A stretch of DNA of 5,901 nt from an uncultured Clostridia bacterium (lineage in GTDB: Bacteria > Bacillota > Clostridia > TANB77 > CAG-508). The stretch lies in assembly GCA_934167735.1 (NCBI GenBank), contig CAKPLV010000060.1:1-5901 (forward strand). Reading direction: 5' to 3'. Shown piece after piece: positions 1-5,477 of the stretch (its first letter is position 1; every line of letters begins with the position of its first letter). Made by a program: the position numbers and the translations under genes. The notes beneath the pieces were generated by a model. That model searched no databases, was not told the origin of the DNA, and saw nothing but the letters and a program-made list of their open reading frames with translations.

Positions 1-135
1 GCATTACAAAATGCAGCATCAATAGCAGCTATGATATTAACAACAGAAAGTCTAGTAACAGATGTTCCAGAAAACAAAGGTTGTGGATGTGGAAATTCAC
101 ACGAAATGGAAAATGGAATGAATGGAATTTACTAA
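1..135 (+). CDS. groEL: Chaperonin GroEL, C-terminal end only (5' part outside window)
   Basis: GroEL is the 60 kDa subunit of the cytosolic double-ring chaperonin, which folds proteins in an ATP-driven cycle with GroES. Only the last 44 residues are visible, in frame from base 1. They begin ALQNAASIAAMILTTESLV, the highly conserved last helix of the equatorial domain, followed by TDVPE. This is enough to name the family with confidence. The tail after it is unusual. Most bacterial GroELs end in a flexible Gly-Gly-Met repeat that lines the cavity floor; here the end reads NKGCGCGNSHEMENGMNGIY. It has two cysteines in a CGCG motif and only a trace of Gly/Met repetition. The gene stops with TAA at 133-135. 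No strong GC-rich terminator follows, only an AT-only inverted repeat. A groES gene would be expected upstream, outside the window. Confidence 0.93.
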   Translation, partial: ALQNAASIAAMILTTESLVTDVPENKGCGCGNSHEMENGMNGIY

Positions 136-161
136 AATTTATACAAAATTTGTAAAATTTT
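135..161. repeat. AT-only imperfect inverted repeat after groEL, overlapping the next -35
   Basis: The core at 142-154 is a perfect inverted repeat, TACAAA-A-TTTGTA. Imperfect pairing extends it to 135-161 with two mismatches. It lies directly after the groEL stop and covers the proposed -35 hexamer at 150-155. It could be a weak transcription terminator for groEL or an operator for the following promoter. It contains only two G or C bases and no clear T-run follows, so in such AT-rich DNA it may be chance. Confidence 0.3.
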
Positions 162-178
162 AAAAAGTGTGTTATAAT
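150..178 (+). promoter_or_regulatory. Sigma-A type extended -10 promoter for the 75-residue gene
   Basis: The -10 is a perfect TATAAT at 173-178, preceded by TGT at 170-172, which makes it an extended -10 (TGnTATAAT). A 17-base spacer separates it from TTGTAA at 150-155, a 4 of 6 match to TTGACA. Transcription would start near 185, giving a leader of about 25 bases before the ATG at 210. It looks like a strong constitutive promoter. The 12 bases TGTTATAATATA recur exactly at the sortase promoter (2680-2691). Confidence 0.75.
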
Positions 179-194
179 ATATTATATTTACATT

Positions 195-201
195 AAGGAG
201 G
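195..201 (+). promoter_or_regulatory. Strong Shine-Dalgarno AAGGAGG
   Basis: AAGGAGG is a full-length match to the 3' end of 16S rRNA and lies 8 bases before the ATG at 210. It is the longest such match in the window. It supports both the reality and the start of the small gene that follows. Confidence 0.85.
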
Positions 202-209
202 ATATACCG

Positions 210-437
210 ATGAACAGACAGGTAAATTTCAGAACTATTGGCTTTTTAGGACCAGCTTGGAAAAAGGCTCCAGGAGCAAGTTTCGACTGGCCAGAATATC
301 CAGGAGTTCCATGCAAAGAAGTTTTTGTTAATCGGAGTACTGGGGTGAAAATCGTACGTAGATTTAACGTTATGGGAGAGTTAATCTATAGTAACGAACA
401 AAAATATGGGTACGAATTACCACAGAAAATGTATTAA
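210..437 (+). CDS. Small basic protein of unknown function, 75 aa, single-gene unit
   Basis: I do not recognise this protein. Its reality is supported by its own extended -10 promoter, an AAGGAGG site 8 bases before the ATG, and a strong terminator starting 8 bases after the stop. The product is short, net basic (11 Lys/Arg against 6 Asp/Glu), and rich in Gly, Pro and aromatic residues, with two Trp (residues 17 and 27) and one Cys (35). The first half is Pro/Gly-rich (FLGPAW, DWPEYPGVPC). The second half alternates hydrophobic and polar residues (KEVFV, VKIVRRF, ELIYS) and suggests a small beta-sheet fold. There is no signal peptide or membrane segment, so it is probably cytosolic. Base use differs from the neighbours: G+C is 38% by codon count, with CGG, GGG, GTG and several C-ending codons. 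This could reflect high expression or recent transfer. A nucleic-acid-binding role is possible from the charge but is not shown. Confidence 0.78.
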   Translation: MNRQVNFRTIGFLGPAWKKAPGASFDWPEYPGVPCKEVFVNRSTGVKIVRRFNVMGELIYSNEQKYGYELPQKMY

Positions 438-445
438 ATCCACAG

Positions 446-473
446 AGCAGGTGCAAATGCACCTGCTTTTTTT
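446..473 (+). terminator. Intrinsic terminator of the 75-residue gene
   Basis: The stem GCAGGTGC (447-454) pairs perfectly with GCACCTGC (459-466) around an AAAT loop. An outer A-T pair (446/467) can extend it, and a run of seven T follows (467-473). It is a textbook rho-independent terminator and by far the most GC-rich short segment nearby. It separates the small gene from alaS transcription. Confidence 0.95.
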
Positions 474-485
474 ATAGCAAAATAC

Positions 486-514
486 TTGATTTTATGGACA
501 AATTAAAGTATAAT
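486..514 (+). promoter_or_regulatory. Sigma-A type promoter for alaS (and probably hinT)
   Basis: TTGATT at 486-491 and a perfect TATAAT at 509-514 are separated by 17 bases, and the pair lies 12 bases after the preceding terminator's T-run. Transcription would start near 521, leaving only about 20 bases of leader before the ATG at 541. That leaves no room for a T-box leader, which controls many aminoacyl-tRNA synthetase genes in this group, so alaS is probably not under tRNA-sensing attenuation here. Confidence 0.75.
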
Positions 515-540
515 CATATACGTAAAAAGGAGAGATAAAA

Positions 541-2295
541 ATGAAAGCAATAGAAATCAGAAATAAATATTTAAACTTTTTTAAAAATCATGGACATGTT
601 GTAATACCATCAGCACCATTAATACCAGAAAATGATCCATCAGTATTATTTACAACTGCAGGAATGCAACCATTAGTTCCATATTTATTAGGAGAAGAAC
701 ATCCAGCTGGAAGAAGACTTACAGACTATCAAAAATGTTTAAGAACAAATGATATTGATGAAGTTGGAGATAATAGACATTTAACATATTTCGAAATGTT
801 AGGAAATTGGTCATTAGGAGATTATTTTAAAGAAGAATCAATTCAAATGAGTTTTGATTTCTTAACACAAGAATTAAATATACCAGTAGAAAAATTATCT
901 GTAACATGTTTCGCTGGAGATAAAGACTGTCAAAGAGATGAAGTAACAGCAGAATGTTGGAAAAAAGCTGGAATACCAGAAGAAAGAATATATTATTTTG
1001 GAAAAGAAGATAACTGGTGGATAGCAGGAGAAGAAGGACCATGTGGACCAGACACAGAAATGTTCTATGATACAGGAAAACCAAAATGTTCAGAAAATTG
1101 TAATCCATCATGTGGATGTGGTAAATATGTTGAAATATGGAATAATGTATTTATGGAATTCTTTAAAGACAAAGAAGGAAAATATACAAAATTAAAACAA
1201 CATAATGTTGATACAGGATTAGGACTAGAAAGAATGACAATGTTGTTAGAAGGAAAAGAAACTCCATTTGAAACAGAATTATTTGCACCAATAATGGATA
1301 AATTAGTAGAACTAGAAAAAATAGATGATATAGCAAGTAGAAGAATTATTGCAGAACATTTACGTTCAAGTATGATGGTAATTTGTGATGGTGGAAGACC
1401 AAGCAATATAGATAGAGGATATATATTAAGAAGATTAATTCGTAGAATGATCAGACATATGAACAAATTACAAATATCATTAGATGAATTATCAACATTA
1501 ATAGACATAAATGTGGATAACCTTAAGGAAATGTACCCAGCTCTAGTAGAAAACAGAGAAACAATAAAAAAAGTTATAATAGAAGAAAAAGACAAATTTG
1601 TAAAAACTTTAAATAAAGGTGAAAAAGAATTCATTAAAGAAATAGAAGAAGTTAAAAAACAAGGAAAAGATATTATTGAAGGAAAAATGGTATTTAGACT
1701 ATATGACACATATGGATTTCCACCAGAATTAACAGAAGAACTAGCAACAGAAAATAATATGAAAATAGACAAAGAAGAATTCGAAAAACTATTTAAAGAA
1801 CATCAAGAAAAATCAAGAGCAGGAGCTGAACAAAAATTCAAAGGTGGATTAGCTTCAACCGGAGAAATGGAAACAAAATATCATACAGCAACACATTTAC
1901 TAAATGCAGCATTAAAAATAGTATTAGGTTCACATGTACATCAAAGAGGAAGTAATATAACAGCTGAAAGAATGAGATTTGACTTTTCACATCCAGCAAA
2001 AATGACAGATGAAGAAAAACAAAAAACAGAAGATCTAGTAAACAAATGGATTGAAGAAGCAATTCCGGTAGAACATCTTGAAATGAAAAAAGAAGATGCA
2101 ATAAAAATGGGAGCTGAAGCAATGTTCATAGAAAAATATGGAGATGTAGTTTCAGTATACAAAATAGGAGATGTATCACTTGAGTTATGTGGAGGACCTC
2201 ATGTAAAAAATACAGCAGAATTAGGAAAATTCAAAATCAAAAAAGAAGAATCAAGTTCATCAGGTGTTAGAAGAATAAAAGCTATATTAGAATAG
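541..2295 (+). CDS. alaS: Compact alanyl-tRNA synthetase lacking C-Ala and the beta-barrel
   Basis: This enzyme charges tRNA-Ala with alanine using ATP, in the cytosol. Class II motifs are intact: motif 1 around residues 13-42, motif 2 at 68-97 (DIDEVG, RHLTYFEMLGNWSLGDYFK) and motif 3 at 225-232 (TGLGLERM). The tRNA-recognition helices include DGGRPSN and RGYILRRLIRR near 283-303. The editing site, which hydrolyses Ser- and Gly-tRNA-Ala, keeps H448xxxH452 and C550xxxH554, written CGGPH rather than the common CGGTH. The usual length is about 870 residues; this has 584. The protein ends right after GVRRIKAILE, so the C-Ala/DHHA1 domain is absent. The segment carrying TPFYAESGGQ in standard enzymes is also missing before the editing domain. 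A cysteine cluster, CxxxCxxxCxC (183-193), sits in the catalytic domain and may bind zinc. The frame is open throughout, so this is a natural short form, not a broken gene. AAGGAGA (527-533) sets the start. As I recall, similar short forms occur in CPR bacteria and some uncultured Firmicutes. Confidence 0.96.
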   Translation: MKAIEIRNKYLNFFKNHGHVVIPSAPLIPENDPSVLFTTAGMQPLVPYLLGEEHPAGRRLTDYQKCLRTNDIDEVGDNRHLTYFEMLGNWSLGDYFKEESIQMSFDFLTQELNIPVEKLSVTCFAGDKDCQRDEVTAECWKKAGIPEERIYYFGKEDNWWIAGEEGPCGPDTEMFYDTGKPKCSENCNPSCGCGKYVEIWNNVFMEFFKDKEGKYTKLKQHNVDTGLGLERMTMLLEGKETPFETELFAPIMDKLVELEKIDDIASRRIIAEHLRSSMMVICDGGRPSNIDRGYILRRLIRRMIRHMNKLQISLDELSTLIDINVDNLKEMYPALVENRETIKKVIIEEKDKFVKTLNKGEKEFIKEIEEVKKQGKDIIEGKMVFRLYDTYGFPPELTEELATENNMKIDKEEFEKLFKEHQEKSRAGAEQKFKGGLASTGEMETKYHTATHLLNAALKIVLGSHVHQRGSNITAERMRFDFSHPAKMTDEEKQKTEDLVNKWIEEAIPVEHLEMKKEDAIKMGAEAMFIEKYGDVVSVYKIGDVSLELCGGPHVKNTAELGKFKIKKEESSSSGVRRIKAILE

Positions 2296-2308
2296 AAAGG
2301 AAATAAAA

Positions 2309-2656
2309 ATGGAAGATAATTGTATATTCTGTAAAATAGTAAAAGGAGAAATACCATCTAGCAAAATATATGAAGATGAAGAAGTACTTGCATTTAAAGA
2401 TATAAATCCTGCAGCACCAATACACATACTTGTAATACCTAAAAAACATATCCCATCACTTGCAGAAATGGAAGATGGAGATGAAAAAGTAATTTCACAC
2501 ATATATAAAGTAATTGATATTATTTCTGAAAAACAAGAATTTAAAAAGAATGGATATAGAGTAATAGTTAATTGTGGAAGAGATGGTGGGCAAGAAGTTG
2601 GACATTTACATTTTCATTTATTAGCAGGTAAACAATTTGGAGAAAAAATCATCTAA
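2309..2656 (+). CDS. hinT: Histidine triad (HIT) nucleotide-binding protein, HinT type
   Basis: HinT enzymes are small cytosolic dimers that bind purine nucleotides and hydrolyse nucleoside phosphoramidates. They can also release AMP from aminoacyl-adenylates. The 115 residues are full length for the family. The protein opens with CIFCKI (C5 and C8, a CxxC seen in many members that may bind zinc), then has the fold-typical INPAAPIHILVIPKKHI (33-49). It ends with GGQEVGHLHFHLL, where H99, H101 and H103 form the HxHxHxx triad and H101 is the expected nucleophile. The PIHILVIP and GGQEVGHLHFHLLAGK pattern fits HinT/PKCI-type proteins better than the Hit/Fhit type. The gene starts 13 bases after alaS with AAAGGAAA as its binding site, and no promoter lies between, so co-transcription with alaS is likely. 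The pairing is suggestive because HinT acts on aminoacyl-adenylates, which AlaRS makes, but a functional link here is only inference. Confidence 0.95.
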   Translation: MEDNCIFCKIVKGEIPSSKIYEDEEVLAFKDINPAAPIHILVIPKKHIPSLAEMEDGDEKVISHIYKVIDIISEKQEFKKNGYRVIVNCGRDGGQEVGHLHFHLLAGKQFGEKII

Positions 2657-2677
2657 CTATATCAATTTAATTCTAAA

Positions 2678-2688
2678 TATGTTATAAT
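2678..2688 (+). promoter_or_regulatory. Extended -10 promoter before the sortase gene
   Basis: TATGTTATAAT at 2678-2688 contains TGT followed by a perfect TATAAT (2683-2688), an extended -10 element. No good -35 is visible at 16-18 bases upstream, which is acceptable for extended -10 promoters. Transcription would start near 2695, about 25 bases before the chosen sortase start. No terminator separates it from hinT, so some read-through from the alaS promoter is possible. Confidence 0.65.
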
Positions 2689-2708
2689 ATAGATATATGA
2701 GTTAAATT

Positions 2709-2714
2709 GGAGGG
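2709..2714 (+). promoter_or_regulatory. Ribosome binding site that decides the sortase start
   Basis: GGAGGG at 2709-2714 directly abuts an ATG at 2715, which leaves no spacing for initiation there. The second in-frame ATG at 2721 is 7 bases beyond the GGAGG core, the normal distance. The start at 2721 is therefore preferred. Confidence 0.8.
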
Positions 2715-2720
2715 ATGGAT

Positions 2721-3404
2721 ATGAATAGTAAATATAGTAATATTTTAACAATTTTATTAGTAGTTGTAATAATAGCAATACTTGGAATAATAGGATTTTT
2801 AGGTTATAAATACTATACAAGTGAAAAATTAAAAGGAAATGCAGAAAACTTTGTGGATTCATTTATAAATGAATCAAATGAGAATAAAAAGAAAAATGAA
2901 ACAAATTCAACAATTTCAGGAGATGATTTGTTTTCAGATATAAAACCAAGTGAAAACAATAATACATCAGGAGGAGATTCAACAGCAAGCTCAGCTCCAA
3001 AATTTGAAGGATATTTAACTTCAGGTACAATAGAAATACCTGCTACAAATATCAAATTACCAATATTAGCACAATCAGAATTATCTAAATCAGCATTAGA
3101 AAAATCAGTAATAGAGATATATGGAAATGGATTAAACCAAGAAGGAAATACAACAATAGCAGGACATAATTACAGAAACGGAAAATTCTTTTCAAATAAT
3201 AAAAAATTAAATATTGGAGATAAAATATATATAACAGATTTAACAGGAACAAGACTTTCATATACAATATATAACAAATATGAAGCTGAGGAAAATGAAT
3301 CAGATTACATGACAAGAGATACACAAGGTGCAAAAGAAATTTCATTATCAACATGTACAGATGATGGAAAAAATAGATTAATAATTTGGGCAAAAGCAGA
3401 TTAA
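2721..3404 (+). CDS. Membrane-anchored sortase (cysteine transpeptidase)
   Basis: Sortases cut a C-terminal sorting signal in secreted proteins and join them to the cell wall or to pilin subunits, on the outer face of the membrane. From the preferred start the protein has 227 residues. A short basic N-terminus precedes one membrane segment (about 7-28, LTILLVVVIIAILGIIGFLG). A polar, Asn/Ser/Glu-rich linker (about 38-93) leads to the catalytic domain (about 100-227), starting near SGTIEIPATNIKLPI. All three active-site residues are visible: H149 in IAGHNY, C212 in LSTCTDD and R219 in KNRLIIWAK. The topology is N-in with an external C-terminus. The LSTC motif and the compact C-terminus without a second membrane segment argue against a pilus-type class C enzyme; class B or D, or an unclassified clostridial type, is more likely. 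No substrate with an LPXTG-like signal lies in the window, so its targets are encoded elsewhere. A start at 2715 would add only two residues. Confidence 0.92.
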   Translation: MNSKYSNILTILLVVVIIAILGIIGFLGYKYYTSEKLKGNAENFVDSFINESNENKKKNETNSTISGDDLFSDIKPSENNNTSGGDSTASSAPKFEGYLTSGTIEIPATNIKLPILAQSELSKSALEKSVIEIYGNGLNQEGNTTIAGHNYRNGKFFSNNKKLNIGDKIYITDLTGTRLSYTIYNKYEAEENESDYMTRDTQGAKEISLSTCTDDGKNRLIIWAKAD

Positions 3405-3411
3405 ATAAAAA

Positions 3412-3441
3412 ATCCCCATAATGAGAAATCATCATGGGGAT
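3412..3441. repeat. Long hairpin with GAAA loop between sortase and ligA
   Basis: ATCCCCAT (3412-3419) pairs with ATGGGGAT (3434-3441). After a single A-C mismatch (3420/3433), ATGA (3421-3424) pairs with TCAT (3429-3432) around a GAAA loop, a stable GNRA tetraloop. It starts 7 bases after the sortase stop and ends 10 bases before the ligA AAGGAG. On the + strand no T-run follows (AATTAGTATG). On the - strand the stem is followed by a T-rich run (complement of 3402-3411), which is the terminator layout. It may block antisense transcription, act as a weak terminator or stabiliser of sortase mRNA, or limit ligA expression. No - strand gene is evident nearby. Confidence 0.7.
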
Positions 3442-3462
3442 AATTAGTATGAAGGAGAAAAG

Positions 3463-5463
3463 ATGGATAAGAAACAAGCTGAAAAAAGGATAAAAGAACT
3501 AAGAGAACAAGTTGAATATCATGCAAAAAGATATTATGATGATGATAATCCAGAAATATCAGATTATGAATATGATATGATGATGGTAGAATTAAGAAAT
3601 CTTGAAAAAGAATATCCAGAATTTATTTCAAAAACATCATTAACACAAAAAGTTGGTGGACATGTAAAAGAAGGATTTAAAAAAGTAGAACATGAAGTTC
3701 CACTTCAAAGTTTGCAAGATGTTTTTGATTTTGAAGAAATCAGATTATTTGATGAAAGAGTAAGAAAACAAGCTGAAGAAAACGGAATAAAAAAAGTAAA
3801 ATATGTTGTTGAAACAAAAATAGATGGTTTGTCATCAGCTCTTGAATATAAAGAAGGAAAACTAATAAGAGGTGCAACAAGAGGAAATGGACTTGTTGGA
3901 GAAGATGTTACTGAAAATTTAAAAACAATCAAAACAATTCCACAAGAAATAAAAGACAAAATAGATATTACAGTAAGAGGAGAAGTATTTATTTCTAAAA
4001 CAGACTTTGAAAAAATGAACCAAGAAAGAGAAGAAAATGAAGAAGAATTATTTGCAAATGCAAGAAATGCAGCAGCAGGTTCATTAAGACAATTAGACAG
4101 CAATATAACAAAAAATAGACCATTAGATATATATATATTCAATGTTCAAAAAATAGATGGAAAAGAATTTAATTCACATTATGAAGAATTAAATTATTTA
4201 GAAGAACTTGGATTTAATGTAAATCCTGTTAGAATATATTGTGAAACACTTGAAGAAGTATATAATGCTATTAACAAAATTGGTGAAGATAGAGAAAAAT
4301 TAACATTTGGAATAGATGGTGCAGTTGTTAAAGTAGATAATCTAGAATTAAGAAAAATATTAGGTACTACAAGTAAAGTGCCTAAATGGGCTATTGCATA
4401 CAAATATCCACCAGAGCAAAAAAAGACAAAATTAAAAGATATAGTATGTCAAGTTGGAAGAACAGGAGTTATAACTCCTATGGCAATATTAGAGCCTGTT
4501 AAACTTGCTGGATCTACAATATCAAAAACAACACTTCATAATGAAGATTTTATTAAAGAAAAAGATTTAAGAATTGGAGATCAAGTAATAATTCAAAAAG
4601 CTGGAGATGTTATACCTGAAATTGTTAAATCAGTAAAAGAAGATAGAGATGGATCTGAAGTAATATTTGAAATGCCTAAAACATGTCCTGTTTGTGGAGC
4701 AGAAGCTGTTAGAGAAGAAGGAGAATCTGCAGTTAGATGTACCGGAATAGAATGTCCTGCAAAATTGTATAGAAATCTTGTACATTTTGTATCAAGAGAA
4801 GCTATGAATATTGATGGTTTAGGAGAAAATATTATTGCAACATTATTAGAGAAAAAAATGATTTCAAATATTGCAGATATATATGAATTAAAACTTGAAG
4901 ATATTGCATCATTAAAGAAAAATGGTAAAAAATTTGCACAAAATTTAATTGATAGTATAAATGCTAGTAAAGAAAATGATTTATATAGATTAATTACTGC
5001 ATTAGGAATTAGACATGTAGGTGTTAAAGCTGCTAAGATTTTAGCCAAAAGATTTGAAAATATAGATAAACTAGCATTAGCAACAGAGGAAGAATTAAGT
5101 TTAGTTGATGACATAGGTCCAATTGTTGCAAAAAGTATTGTTGAATTTTTTGAACAAGATCAAACAAAAGACTTGATAAAAAGACTACAAGAAGCGGGAG
5201 TTAATACTGAAAAGTTAGAAAGTAATGACAATGATGAAAGATTTGCAGGAATGACATTTGTATTAACAGGAAGTCTTGATAATTTCTCAAGAGATCAAGC
5301 ATCAGATATTATAGAAAAATTTGGAGGGAAAACATCAAGTTCTGTTTCAAAGAAAACAAGCTATTTTTTGGCAGGAGAAGATGCAGGAAGTAAATTAACA
5401 AAAGCCGAAAATTTAGGAGTAAAAATATTGACAGAACAAGAATTTATGGATATGATAAAATAA
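3463..5463 (+). CDS. ligA: NAD-dependent DNA ligase LigA, complete
   Basis: LigA seals single-strand nicks in DNA using NAD+. It is essential for joining Okazaki fragments and for excision repair. The 666 residues match the usual bacterial length and every domain is present. Domain Ia (about 1-65) carries the NAD-binding residues around H20, Y24/Y25 and SDYEYD (33-38). The adenylation domain has the catalytic K119 in ETKIDG, then RNAAAGSLRQLD (201-212), FGIDGAVVKV (282-291) and KYPP (314-317). The OB fold includes VGRTGVITPMA (331-341). A four-cysteine zinc finger follows (C408, C411, C426, C431), then helix-hairpin-helix repeats (about 440-580, e.g. ALGIRHVG and VDDIGPIVAKSI). A C-terminal BRCT domain spans about 594-666 (FAGMTFVLTGSLDNFSR). 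AAGGAG at 3452-3457 lies 5 bases before the ATG. No clear promoter lies between the hairpin and ligA, so it is probably transcribed from the sortase promoter. Confidence 0.98.
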   Translation: MDKKQAEKRIKELREQVEYHAKRYYDDDNPEISDYEYDMMMVELRNLEKEYPEFISKTSLTQKVGGHVKEGFKKVEHEVPLQSLQDVFDFEEIRLFDERVRKQAEENGIKKVKYVVETKIDGLSSALEYKEGKLIRGATRGNGLVGEDVTENLKTIKTIPQEIKDKIDITVRGEVFISKTDFEKMNQEREENEEELFANARNAAAGSLRQLDSNITKNRPLDIYIFNVQKIDGKEFNSHYEELNYLEELGFNVNPVRIYCETLEEVYNAINKIGEDREKLTFGIDGAVVKVDNLELRKILGTTSKVPKWAIAYKYPPEQKKTKLKDIVCQVGRTGVITPMAILEPVKLAGSTISKTTLHNEDFIKEKDLRIGDQVIIQKAGDVIPEIVKSVKEDRDGSEVIFEMPKTCPVCGAEAVREEGESAVRCTGIECPAKLYRNLVHFVSREAMNIDGLGENIIATLLEKKMISNIADIYELKLEDIASLKKNGKKFAQNLIDSINASKENDLYRLITALGIRHVGVKAAKILAKRFENIDKLALATEEELSLVDDIGPIVAKSIVEFFEQDQTKDLIKRLQEAGVNTEKLESNDNDERFAGMTFVLTGSLDNFSRDQASDIIEKFGGKTSSSVSKKTSYFLAGEDAGSKLTKAENLGVKILTEQEFMDMIK

Positions 5464-5477
5464 AAATAGGAGTTATT

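Noticed and set aside
195..212. AAGGAGGATATACCGATG resembles the phage T7 gene 10 leader used in expression vectors, raising the idea of vector contamination
   Set aside because: The match is not exact (two extra bases), the upstream sequence is native-looking groEL and an AT-rich promoter, and no other vector sequence is present. A chance likeness of two strong binding sites is enough.
474..540. Possible T-box or other riboswitch before alaS
   Set aside because: Only about 67 bases lie between the previous terminator and the ATG, including the promoter, and the leader would be about 20 bases, too short for a T-box.
1065..1772. Long open frame on the - strand inside alaS (235 codons)
   Set aside because: It is a shadow of alaS. 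The product is Ser/Ile/Leu-rich as expected from reading A-rich codons backwards, lacks a binding site, and the + strand frame is a fully supported enzyme.
541..2295. alaS as a truncated pseudogene
   Set aside because: The frame is intact, all catalytic and editing residues are present, the end falls exactly at a domain boundary, and two separate domains are missing in a pattern known for compact AlaRSs.
2715..2720. Upstream ATG at 2715 as sortase start
   Set aside because: The GGAGGG touches this ATG directly, so there is no spacing for initiation. The next ATG at 2721 is well placed.
2820..3005. Low-complexity Asn/Ser/Glu stretch in the sortase as a repeat or insertion
   Set aside because: No repeating unit is present. 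It reads as an ordinary flexible linker between the membrane anchor and the catalytic domain.
3705..5114. Open frames on the - strand inside ligA
   Set aside because: Same reason: low-complexity Ser/Phe/Leu translations opposite a complete, motif-rich ligA, with no start signals or promoter.
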